Made by a program: the position numbers and the translations under genes
The notes under the pieces: generated by a model
Seen by the model: only the letters and a program-made list of their open reading frames with translations
What the model was told of the DNA's origin: nothing
Database searches by the model: none
Part shown: positions 15,850-23,254 of the stretch, piece by piece
Layout of the letters: every line of letters begins with the position of its first letter
Position numbering within the stretch: the first letter of the stretch is position 1
Assembly (NCBI GenBank): GCA_000431535.1
Contig: HF991790.1
Location: 1-35,896, forward strand
Length of the DNA stretch: 35,896 bases
Direction of reading: 5' to 3'
Origin: Clostridium sp. CAG:678
GTDB taxonomy: Bacteria > Bacillota > Clostridia > Oscillospirales > Acutalibacteraceae

Positions 15850-16539
15850 ATGAGCGATTTTCGTGTTTTATTTCAAAACTGCATTTGGTTATTTATAATC
15901 GGCGGCGCGCTCGGGGTTCTGATTGAAGGCTTATGGTGGCGATACCGCTATGGGTTCTGGCAGGCGCATACGACCCTGCTATGGGCGCCGCTTTGCACGA
16001 TTTACGGATTCGGCTGCGCCGGATGCTATGTGGGCACCTTAATGTTCAGAGAAAAAAGCGTTTTGATTCAGTTTTTGACATTTGGAATTATCGGCGCTTT
16101 GGTTGAGTACATCGGCGGCGCGCTTTTATTTTACGGACTTGGTATGCGCGCCTGGGATTACTCAGATACTTTTCTAAACATTAAAGGTTTTGTCAATCTG
16201 AAAATGGCTTTGGTATGGGGTTTGTTCGGCACTGCGTTCCAGATTTTGATGCCGGCACTAAACAAGATTTTTTCCTATATGAACCAGGAAATATGGTGGC
16301 GCACAACCGTGTTTATAACAGCCTTTCTGGTTGCGGACACAATATTTTCAAGCATCGTACTCTACCGTTGGAGCAAACGCCACCAAGGCTTAGCAGCCGG
16401 CAACGGACTTTATCGCTTTATTGACAGAAGATACCCGGATGAAAAGATGGAAAAACGTTTTAACAACTGGTATTTTACGGACACGGGCAGCGTAAACGAC
16501 GCAAGAACAAAACCGTTTAAAGAAACGGAAACAACGTAA
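15850..16539 (+). CDS. CmpB/putative ABC transporter type IV membrane protein
   Basis: 229 residues with about five hydrophobic helices (residues 9-30, 43-62, 70-95, 115-135, 150-172). The motifs WRYRYGFWQ, WAPLCTIYGFGC, EYIGGALLFYGLGMRAWDYS and NLKMALVWGLFG are typical of the clostridial family called putative ABC-transporter type IV or CmpB-like. Those proteins are integral membrane proteins without an ATPase and of unproven function. The C-terminal about 50 residues are cytoplasmic and charged. A GGAGG SD (15839-15844) is 6 nt from ATG 15850. Single-gene unit with a bidirectional terminator after it. Confidence 0.8.
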   Translation: MSDFRVLFQNCIWLFIIGGALGVLIEGLWWRYRYGFWQAHTTLLWAPLCTIYGFGCAGCYVGTLMFREKSVLIQFLTFGIIGALVEYIGGALLFYGLGMRAWDYSDTFLNIKGFVNLKMALVWGLFGTAFQILMPALNKIFSYMNQEIWWRTTVFITAFLVADTIFSSIVLYRWSKRHQGLAAGNGLYRFIDRRYPDEKMEKRFNNWYFTDTGSVNDARTKPFKETETT

Positions 16540-16550
16540 GACGCATACAA

Positions 16551-16586
16551 AAAACCGCTTGAACCGATTTTGGGTCAGGCGGTTTT
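16551..16586. terminator. Bidirectional terminator between convergent genes
   Basis: AAAACCGCTTGA (16551-16562) pairs over 12 bp with TCAGGCGGTTTT (16575-16586), with A runs on one side and T on the other. It serves the plus-strand membrane gene and the minus-strand lipoprotein gene. Confidence 0.88.
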
Positions 16587-16607
16587 CATCATTCGGCATA
16601 ATACCTA

Positions 16608-17090
16608 CTATTCCCAATAGAATTCAAAGGACAGACCGCTGCTTTCAAAAACAAGGGAAACCGGATTAAAATCTGAATCTGTTTCCAGCGTAAATGCGCC
16701 GAGCGAAGTCTCCCCCTCTGCGCGGTAGCCGTTTTTAATGGTGCTGATTTCCGATTCCGGCATCGCATTTACACAGGCAAACGCCTCATAAAGCGCAACT
16801 GCGGGATTGGACGGCGCAAAGTTTTTATTGATCTGGGCAAGGCTGATATCATCATAAGCGATTCCCACTGTTTTACCGTCATAAGCAAGAACAAGCCCTG
16901 CCGCCGAAGTGGACTGCGCAGACAGCATAACCGAACTGCCGTTATACACAACTGCGCATTCATACTTAAAATTCTTGAATGTAACGCCCGCGTTTACGGA
17001 AAAACTGCTTATCGCCTTTTCCGAAACCTGCACAGCACAGCCGCAAAGCACAAACGCAAGCGACATAAAAAGAGCAATCAATTTATTCAA
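16608..17090 (-). CDS. Small secreted lipoprotein of unknown function
   Basis: 160 residues. The N-terminus MNKLIALFMSLAFVLCGC is a classic lipoprotein signal with lipobox VLCGC (or LCGC), so it should be anchored on the outer face of the membrane. The mature part is beta-rich (KYECAVVYNGSSVMLS, GLVLAYDGKTVGIAYDD, SLGAFTLETDSDFNPVSLVFES), suggesting a LolA/LppX-like beta sheet, which is only a guess. The start is a TTG at 17090; the internal ATG at 17066 would destroy the signal peptide. It lies 12 nt after nnrED and is the last gene of the lacZ-acpS-nnrED operon. Confidence 0.75.
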   Translation of the reverse strand: MNKLIALFMSLAFVLCGCAVQVSEKAISSFSVNAGVTFKNFKYECAVVYNGSSVMLSAQSTSAAGLVLAYDGKTVGIAYDDISLAQINKNFAPSNPAVALYEAFACVNAMPESEISTIKNGYRAEGETSLGAFTLETDSDFNPVSLVFESSGLSFEFYWE

Positions 17091-17102
17091 ACGATCATTC
17101 CG

Positions 17103-18608
17103 TTATTCAAATTCGCTCATCAGCGCTCCCAAAAGATCCAGCATATCCTCGATCGTCATGCCGCGTGTACTGATCTCCTGCGCGGTAATATCGCCACATA
17201 GGCCATGAATATACACAGCGCATTTTGCGGCGGAATAGCAATCCATACCCTGCGCGATAAACGAGCCGATCATGCCTGTAAGCATATCCCCGGTGCCGCC
17301 CATTGCCATGCCCGGATTTCCGGTAACATTTACAAAAACGGAATTTCCGTCTGTAACCACAGTATTGGCGCCTTTCAGCACGAGAACGCAGGAGTTTTCC
17401 GCGGCGAACTGCTTTGCGATACGAATCCTGTCTGATTCTACTTGAGCAACGCTTGCACCGATCAGGCGCGCCATTTCACCCGGATGCGGCGTTAAAACAA
17501 GCGGTGCGTGAGCATTCTTTAGTACATCTATATTCAAAAGAATGCTGTTTATGCCGTCCGCATCCAGAACAACGGGAACTTCGCTGCTGCGGATCACCTG
17601 ATTGACGATCACCTGCGTATCATCGTTTTTACCCAGCCCGCAGCCGATTGCCACACAATCCGCCCATTCCAGTTCTTCCGTGATCCGGTTCAAGGAACCG
17701 ATGGAAAGTGTTTTTTCTTCATTTTCGCTGACGGGAGAAAAAACAGGCTGCACCAGATGCGAAGTCATAACGGGATAAACGGATCTTGGAAAGACGCATT
17801 TTAAAAGACCGACGCCGGTTTTAAGCGCCGCTTTGGCGCAGATGACTGCCGCGCCGGGCATAAGATAACTGCCGCAAATATTGAGCAGATGCCCGTTTTG
17901 CCCTTTATTGGAATTTTTATTTCGTTTTGGGAAACAGCTTTTCACAAATTTTTTTGTAATCGTATGGGGGCAGCTGTCCTCAAAGCAGTCTTCCGGTATG
18001 CCTATATTAACCACAACGGTTTTGCCGCAGTAATGATTTGCAGGCGGCAGAATATGGCAGTATTTTAATGTGGATATGGCGATTGTAAGATCTGCTTTCA
18101 CTGCCTTATATACCGTGCCTTCCGAAGCGTTTGTGCCGCTTGGCGTATCTATGGAAACAACAACAGCGCCGCACTGGTTGACAGCGTCAAACACTTTTGA
18201 AAACGGCTCTTTCGGCTCTCCGTGAAAACCGATGCCGAAAATACAGTCCACAACGAGCACGTCACTTAAAACCGCCTCTTCAAACGCAACGGCTTTCACG
18301 CCCGCCTTTTCCGCCTCGTCCAGATACATTGCCGGTTCGGGGATCGTGGGAAATTTATCTGCAATCACGATCTCCGGCTCAGCGCCGTACTGCTTGAGTT
18401 TCTGCGCGATCACAAATCCGTCGCCGGCGTTTTTGCCGTTTCCGCACACAACGGAAACTTTTTTTGCGCGGATCTGATCTCCGTAATATTCTACGATTTT
18501 TTCAAAGCATTTTTCGCCCGCTTTTTTCATAAGCTGAGCCTCTGTAAAATACCGTTCAAAGGCGGTTTGCTCCGCTTTTTTTATCTGCGCTGAAGTTAAG
18601 ATCCTCAT
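17103..18608 (-). CDS. nnr: Bifunctional NAD(P)H-hydrate epimerase / ADP-dependent dehydratase
   Basis: 501 residues. It repairs damaged NADH and NADPH: the N-terminal YjeF_N domain epimerises R- to S-hydrate, and the C-terminal ribokinase-like YjeF_C domain dehydrates the S form using ADP. N domain about 1-210: VVCGNGKNAGDGFVIAQ loop and VVDCIFGIGFHG. C domain about 225-500: VLDADGINSIL, LTPHPGEMARLIG, VLKGANTVV and GNPGMAMGGTGDMLTG, the nucleotide-binding and catalytic (GTGD) loop. Full-length and intact. ATG 18608 overlaps the acpS stop (ATGA), with GGGAG upstream; an in-frame GTG at 18620 is rejected. The acpS-nnrED pairing is common in Firmicutes. Confidence 0.95.
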   Translation of the reverse strand: MRILTSAQIKKAEQTAFERYFTEAQLMKKAGEKCFEKIVEYYGDQIRAKKVSVVCGNGKNAGDGFVIAQKLKQYGAEPEIVIADKFPTIPEPAMYLDEAEKAGVKAVAFEEAVLSDVLVVDCIFGIGFHGEPKEPFSKVFDAVNQCGAVVVSIDTPSGTNASEGTVYKAVKADLTIAISTLKYCHILPPANHYCGKTVVVNIGIPEDCFEDSCPHTITKKFVKSCFPKRNKNSNKGQNGHLLNICGSYLMPGAAVICAKAALKTGVGLLKCVFPRSVYPVMTSHLVQPVFSPVSENEEKTLSIGSLNRITEELEWADCVAIGCGLGKNDDTQVIVNQVIRSSEVPVVLDADGINSILLNIDVLKNAHAPLVLTPHPGEMARLIGASVAQVESDRIRIAKQFAAENSCVLVLKGANTVVTDGNSVFVNVTGNPGMAMGGTGDMLTGMIGSFIAQGMDCYSAAKCAVYIHGLCGDITAQEISTRGMTIEDMLDLLGALMSEFE

Positions 18609-18925
18609 ATCTGCTCCCACATAATTACAGTAGCAAGCGCGTAATCGCCGTCATGGCTGATTGAAACATCACAGTTTTCCACACCGGAAATTCGCGGTTT
18701 GCCGTTTTCATCATATATGATCTCCACGGTGTTCAGGTGCTGGGTGATTCCCGAGCCGAGCGCCTTGAAATACGCCTCTTTTGCGGCAAAAACACCTGCA
18801 AAACTCTGCGCGGTTTTGCAGTGTTCGCGCTCTTTTTCCGTAAAGACTTCCTTAAGGAAGCGCGTATTTCTTATGCTTTTTTCTATTCTTGAAATCAGGA
18901 CGATATCGTTTCCGATTCTAAACAT
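18605..18925 (-). CDS. acpS: Holo-[acyl-carrier-protein] synthase
   Basis: 106 residues, a slightly short but complete AcpS. It transfers 4'-phosphopantetheine from CoA to the serine of acyl carrier protein, activating fatty-acid synthesis. Motifs: IGNDIVLISRI (residues 4-14; the GxD Mg site), FTEKEREHC, FAAKEAYFKALGSGI (about 46-60; catalytic E and K), and SISHDGDYALATVI near the end. The ATG directly follows the lacZ stop (TAA then ATG, no gap) and its TGA overlaps the nnrED start, so translation is coupled on both sides. Confidence 0.95.
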   Translation of the reverse strand: MFRIGNDIVLISRIEKSIRNTRFLKEVFTEKEREHCKTAQSFAGVFAAKEAYFKALGSGITQHLNTVEIIYDENGKPRISGVENCDVSISHDGDYALATVIMWEQI

Positions 18926-21922
18926 TTAATCACCCAGCGGTGTTACAACAAACGAATGCGAATAGGAACGCACCATGACTTTTCTGTGGGCCTTTGCTGG
19001 GATGGGGCCGCAGGCATTGGAGCCGGCGCCAAGCATATAGCCGTCTATCTGCACATTGGTTGTATCATATTTGAGCAAATCTTCTTTATGCGTGGCCTTG
19101 GAAATCTGCTCTGCATTATAAGGATTGGCATTGAAAACAAACGGTGTTTCACTTTCAAATCTGAAACCGGTGCCGTTTTCATCCGTTACCTGGGCATAGA
19201 ACGTATTATAGCGCATACCGCTCTCCTGCGGCTTGATATACGGGGTATGCATCGCATCCACATTGGTAGTAACCCGGCGGATAACCGCATGCTCCTTAAA
19301 ATCGGAAAGCGATTCCGCATCACAGCCGAAATACGTGATGTTTGAATAAGTTTTCGGCATTTCAACCAGCATGCCAAGACGCGGAACCAGTTTAAACACA
19401 AGATTTTTATAGGAATAATCAACCGCTATCCTGCCCAACGCATTGATGGTGTATTTCACCTTAAACGTGCCGGCATTTCGGTAAGAGCAGGTCTTCAGGC
19501 GGTAAACGGCGCTGATCACAACGGTATCTCCCGTCTGTTCATAGGCGCATTTTTTCTTTATCCACGAAATATGATTCAGCCCCTCTTTGTGCCAAACATA
19601 TTTCAAATACATATCATTATCAAGCGGCGCTCTGTAAAGGCTGGGCTGAAATCCCCTTTCATTGCCAAGCGGAATCTGATTGAGCAGTTCTTTGGAATGA
19701 TAAATATAACTTTCCATTTCGCCTGTTTTGTAATTAAAGCGAAGAGAACCGTTCTGAAACGCTACGATCACCCTGCCCTCGCTCTCTGAAACCGTGAGCG
19801 GGGTATTTGCCTTTTCAGCACGAACCGTATCCGTGTCCGCAGCGGCATATCCGGCTGAAATGACGATCTGCTCTCTTGCGATCTCTGTTTCACCATCCAG
19901 ATAGGTAAACACAACAGAAGTGTGGCCTTTGTCGGTTACGGATATCGTTTTTCTTTCTGACTGCTGCGGCTCAATATCGATCTCAAAAGCGCCGGAAGAA
20001 GTTTCTACACCGTCATTCAAAACGGAATATTGCACCGTATAAACCGCATTTTTGAAATACATATGGTTATAAAATTCAAACTCGCCGCCGATTTTTTTCT
20101 GCGCTCTTACAGGGCGGTAGCAAGCTTTCATTTGCAGCGCGCCGGGATGCGGTGTTCTGTTTGGAAAGAAAAGTCCGTCCACACAGAAATTGCCGTCATG
20201 TTTCCACTCGCCGTTATCGCCGCCGTATGTATATTCATACATGCCGTTTTCATTATAAGCCGCGTGATCCGCAAATTCCCAGATGCAGCCGCCGAGCATA
20301 ATATCCGAAGAATAAAACGTTTGCACATAAGTTTCCAGTTCGCCCGCGCCAACGCCCATAGCGTGCGCATATTCGCAAAGATAAAACGGTTTATCATAGT
20401 ATTTGGACGGAAGCCCCTTGCCTTTTGCGATCTTTTGACAGACATTCGGAAACGTATACATTTCCGAATGGACATCATAAGACCAGCGCTTGGTGCGGCA
20501 TGCGCCTTCATAATGGACGGGAATATCCGTAAGTTTTTTCAGATTCTCACAGCAATAATCCTGGCAGCGAATACCGCCGGACTCATTGCCAAGCGACCAC
20601 ATAGTGATGGACGGATGATTTTTATCTCTCTGATACATTCTGGAAACTCTGTCCCAATAATGCGCTTTCCATTCCGGATTCTGAGAGATCAGGTTCGGTT
20701 TATGAATCTCTGACACGCCGTGGCATTCAATATCCGCCTCATCCACAACATACACGCCGTATTCGTCACAAAGATCAAGAAAAATCGGATCGGGCGGATA
20801 ATGGGAAGTGCGCACGCAGTTCACATTATACTCTTTAAACAGTTTAACGTCTCTTTCCATATCCTCCACAGACAGAACATAGCCTTTTTTTGGATCTGTA
20901 TCATGGTGGTTTACACCAAGCAGTTTTATCTTTTTATTATTAAAATAAAACACGTTTTTATGGATATGGATATGCTTAAAGCCGATATTTCTGCGGATGA
21001 TCTCGCAGAGTTCACCGCCTTTTTCCAGTTTTAAGATCAAGCTGTAAAGTTTGGGCGTTTCCGCAGTCCATTCCAGCACATCCAGCACATCGAATGTAAC
21101 TTTATCCACCTTTCCGGGGCAGACATTGATGCTCTTTTCGGCAACGGTCTGATCCCCGTCTTTCAAAACAGCGGTAAAGGTTACCTCATCGCTGATCTGA
21201 AATATCGGGATCACGTCAAGCAGGTATGTGCCGTCTGAATTATGACTGGTACGCGCCTCAAAATCATAGATAGAATTATTGCCTGTTCGGGTAATATACA
21301 CATCGCGGAAAATGCCGTTATTTCTGTACATATCCTGACATTCCAGATACGTTCCGTTACACCACTTGTGCACGCAGACTACAATCTCGTTTTCACCCTC
21401 CGCAAGAAAAGCGGTAATATCAAATTCACTTGTATTATGGCTGCCCTCGCTGTAGCCTACGTATTTGTCGTTTACAAAAAGATCAAAACACGGCGCCACA
21501 CCAAGAAATGTTAACGTATATTTGCCGCTGGTTTCACCAAGCATGAATTTTTTGAGATAAACGCCAACGGAGCAGTCCTCCGGAAAATGCGGCGGATCAC
21601 ACTTGAAGGGATAGCGGCTGTTCAGATAATACGGTTTTTCATAACCGGTAAACTGCCAGCAGGACGGAACGGAAATCACATCGCAGTTTTCCTGCTCCGT
21701 ATCAAAAGACTGCGGCATATCAGAGCGTTTTTCATAATACTTAAACTCCCATTCTCCGGAAAGAACAGCAACCATGGAAGAATGATAACGCTCCGTTCTG
21801 ATATCGGTTTCATTCAGTTCCTTTTCTGAAGAAAACGGAATAAAATAGGACCTTGGCTCAAGAACATTCTCTTTAAACACGCTGAAATTTTTATAATTAT
21901 CCTTTTTCAATGCATAGATCAT
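18926..21922 (-). CDS. Beta-galactosidase, GH2 family, LacZ-type
   Basis: 998 residues, typical of full-length LacZ. Five-domain layout: sugar-binding domain (about 55-215, PSCWQFTGYEKPYYLNSRYP), immunoglobulin-like domain (to about 325), catalytic barrel (about 330-620), then the small and large C-terminal beta domains (to 995). The barrel shows NHHDTDPKKGYV, CVRTSHYPPDP, MWSLGNESGG (E is the acid/base) and FYLCEYAHAMG (E is the nucleophile), then GGCIWEFADHA. No signal peptide, so it is cytosolic and needs imported substrate. AGAGGTG precedes ATG 21922. It heads an operon with acpS and nnrED, an unusual partner set for a sugar hydrolase. Other beta-galactoside specificities are possible. 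Confidence 0.93.
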   Translation of the reverse strand: MIYALKKDNYKNFSVFKENVLEPRSYFIPFSSEKELNETDIRTERYHSSMVAVLSGEWEFKYYEKRSDMPQSFDTEQENCDVISVPSCWQFTGYEKPYYLNSRYPFKCDPPHFPEDCSVGVYLKKFMLGETSGKYTLTFLGVAPCFDLFVNDKYVGYSEGSHNTSEFDITAFLAEGENEIVVCVHKWCNGTYLECQDMYRNNGIFRDVYITRTGNNSIYDFEARTSHNSDGTYLLDVIPIFQISDEVTFTAVLKDGDQTVAEKSINVCPGKVDKVTFDVLDVLEWTAETPKLYSLILKLEKGGELCEIIRRNIGFKHIHIHKNVFYFNNKKIKLLGVNHHDTDPKKGYVLSVEDMERDVKLFKEYNVNCVRTSHYPPDPIFLDLCDEYGVYVVDEADIECHGVSEIHKPNLISQNPEWKAHYWDRVSRMYQRDKNHPSITMWSLGNESGGIRCQDYCCENLKKLTDIPVHYEGACRTKRWSYDVHSEMYTFPNVCQKIAKGKGLPSKYYDKPFYLCEYAHAMGVGAGELETYVQTFYSSDIMLGGCIWEFADHAAYNENGMYEYTYGGDNGEWKHDGNFCVDGLFFPNRTPHPGALQMKACYRPVRAQKKIGGEFEFYNHMYFKNAVYTVQYSVLNDGVETSSGAFEIDIEPQQSERKTISVTDKGHTSVVFTYLDGETEIAREQIVISAGYAAADTDTVRAEKANTPLTVSESEGRVIVAFQNGSLRFNYKTGEMESYIYHSKELLNQIPLGNERGFQPSLYRAPLDNDMYLKYVWHKEGLNHISWIKKKCAYEQTGDTVVISAVYRLKTCSYRNAGTFKVKYTINALGRIAVDYSYKNLVFKLVPRLGMLVEMPKTYSNITYFGCDAESLSDFKEHAVIRRVTTNVDAMHTPYIKPQESGMRYNTFYAQVTDENGTGFRFESETPFVFNANPYNAEQISKATHKEDLLKYDTTNVQIDGYMLGAGSNACGPIPAKAHRKVMVRSYSHSFVVTPLGD

Positions 21923-21968
21923 AAGGCACCTCTAACAGTCTGATTTGTAAGAACTACATACATTGTTA

Positions 21969-21998
21969 ATTATACCATAATAAAAACAAGTATGTAAA
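21969..21998 (-). promoter_or_regulatory. Promoter of the lacZ-acpS-nnrED operon
   Basis: On the minus strand TTTACA (21998-21993), 18 bp, TATAAT (21974-21969) preceded by TGG (extended -10). The start lies about 40 nt upstream of the lacZ ATG. Confidence 0.75.
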
Positions 21999-22117
21999 TA
22001 CCTTTACTTATTTTAATTTTTGAGTTAGAATATATCTGTTGATCCGCCTGAGCGGTAGAAAATAGATGTATAAAGAGCACCGAATCTAAATATATATTAC
22101 CAAGGAAGGTGAAAACC

Positions 22118-22375
22118 TTGATTGGTAATGTTGACAAAAGATGCGTTGAGATCGGCGAATACATACGAGACACGGGCGCAACCGTAAGACGCGCGGCAGC
22201 CGTTTTTGGAATCAGTAAATCAACCGTGCATATCGATGTAACCAAGCGGCTGCGGGATATTGACAAACTGCTTTATGATGATGTAAAAAAAGTGCTGGAA
22301 GAAAACAAGGCGCAACGGCATATACGCGGCGGCATAGCCACGCGTGAAAAATACAGCAAAATGAAAAAAAGATAA
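22118..22375 (+). CDS. spoIIID: Sporulation transcription factor SpoIIID
   Basis: 85 residues. SpoIIID is the mother-cell DNA-binding regulator that acts between the sigma-E and sigma-K stages of sporulation. The body matches the family throughout: VEIGEYIRDTGATVRRAA, FGISKSTVHIDVTKRL (the HTH), and the C-terminal basic segment RHIRGGIATREKY, known to help DNA binding. TTG at 22118 is favoured as start because AAGGAAGG (22102-22109) is 8 nt away and the length before VEIGEY matches orthologues; a GTG at 22109 overlaps the SD. It lies 23 nt upstream of proC. In many clostridia it is next to spoIIQ or mreB genes, so this location is different. Confidence 0.93.
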   Translation: MIGNVDKRCVEIGEYIRDTGATVRRAAAVFGISKSTVHIDVTKRLRDIDKLLYDDVKKVLEENKAQRHIRGGIATREKYSKMKKR

Positions 22376-22398
22376 CAATGAAAACGGAGGAATTCTAA

Positions 22399-23196
22399 AT
22401 GAAGATATCTTTTATCGGCTGCGGCAATATGGCAGGCGCAATCATCCGCGGCATAGCGGCAAAAGGCGCAGTGGAACCCGAAAACATATTTGCTTTTGAC
22501 ACAAACGATGAAAAAACGCAGGCGTTAAAAAGCGAAACCGGCATCAACACGGCACAGAGCGCCAAAGACGCCGCCGAAAAAGCGGACGTCATCTTCTGCG
22601 CAGTGAAGCCGAATATTTTAGCGTCCGTACTGAAAGAGATTGACGGCATTGTTTGCGGCAAGAACAAAACCATCGTTTCGATCGCTGCCGGAAAAACGAT
22701 CGCCTTTATTGAAGAAAATCTTTCCGAAACATGCGCGGTCATCCGGGTAATGCCGAATATCAATGCCAAAGTGGGCGAAGCGTGCAGCGCGCTTTGCGCG
22801 AATGACGCAGTGCAGGAAGAAAGAAAGCAATTCGTTATGCAGATCTTCAGTGCAGTTGGAGAGATCACGGAACTGCCCGAAAGCAGTTTTCCGCTGTTTG
22901 GCGTGATTGCAGGATGCGCTCCGGCATTTTCCTATATGTTTATAGATGCGATCGCACGTGCCGGCGTTAAAAACGGAATGAGCAAAGATCTGGCTCTGAA
23001 ATTTGCAGCGCAAACCGTTTTGGGCAGCGCAAAAATGGTGCTTGAAAGCGGGGAACATCCTTACAAACTGACGGATATGGTGTGCTCACCGGGAGGAACA
23101 ACCATTGAAGGCGTTTTATCACTTCAGGCGGACGGCTTTGAAAGCGCCGTGCACAATGCCGTAAATAAGGCAGTGGAAAAGGACAAACTACTGTAA
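22399..23196 (+). CDS. proC: Pyrroline-5-carboxylate reductase
   Basis: 265 residues, standard length. It makes L-proline from pyrroline-5-carboxylate with NAD(P)H, the last step of proline synthesis. Rossmann motif IGCGNMAGAIIRG (residues 6-18), then CAVKPNIL, VIRVMPNINAKVGEACSAL, GCAPAFSYMFIDAIARAGV, and the C-terminal signature DMVCSPGGTTIEGVLSL (about 224-241). Strong SD GGAGG. It follows spoIIID closely, with a strong terminator after it. Confidence 0.95.
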   Translation: MKISFIGCGNMAGAIIRGIAAKGAVEPENIFAFDTNDEKTQALKSETGINTAQSAKDAAEKADVIFCAVKPNILASVLKEIDGIVCGKNKTIVSIAAGKTIAFIEENLSETCAVIRVMPNINAKVGEACSALCANDAVQEERKQFVMQIFSAVGEITELPESSFPLFGVIAGCAPAFSYMFIDAIARAGVKNGMSKDLALKFAAQTVLGSAKMVLESGEHPYKLTDMVCSPGGTTIEGVLSLQADGFESAVHNAVNKAVEKDKLL

Positions 23197-23210
23197 CCAA
23201 AAGAACGTAA

Positions 23211-23245
23211 AAGATCCCGCAGTGTGTATCACACTGCGGGATCTT
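23211..23245. terminator. Very strong bidirectional terminator
   Basis: A 16-bp perfect stem (23211-23226 with 23230-23245; core GATCCCGCAGTGTG) around a TAT loop, with A and T runs at the flanks. It separates proC from the convergent lipoprotein gene. Confidence 0.95.
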
Positions 23246-23254
23246 TTGTTCGTA

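Noticed and set aside
21957-21964. CATACATT as a sigma-E -10 for spoIIID
   Set aside because: It fits the -10 consensus but there is no ATA-type -35 at the expected distance, it lies about 155 nt upstream of the start, and it overlaps the divergent lacZ promoter region.
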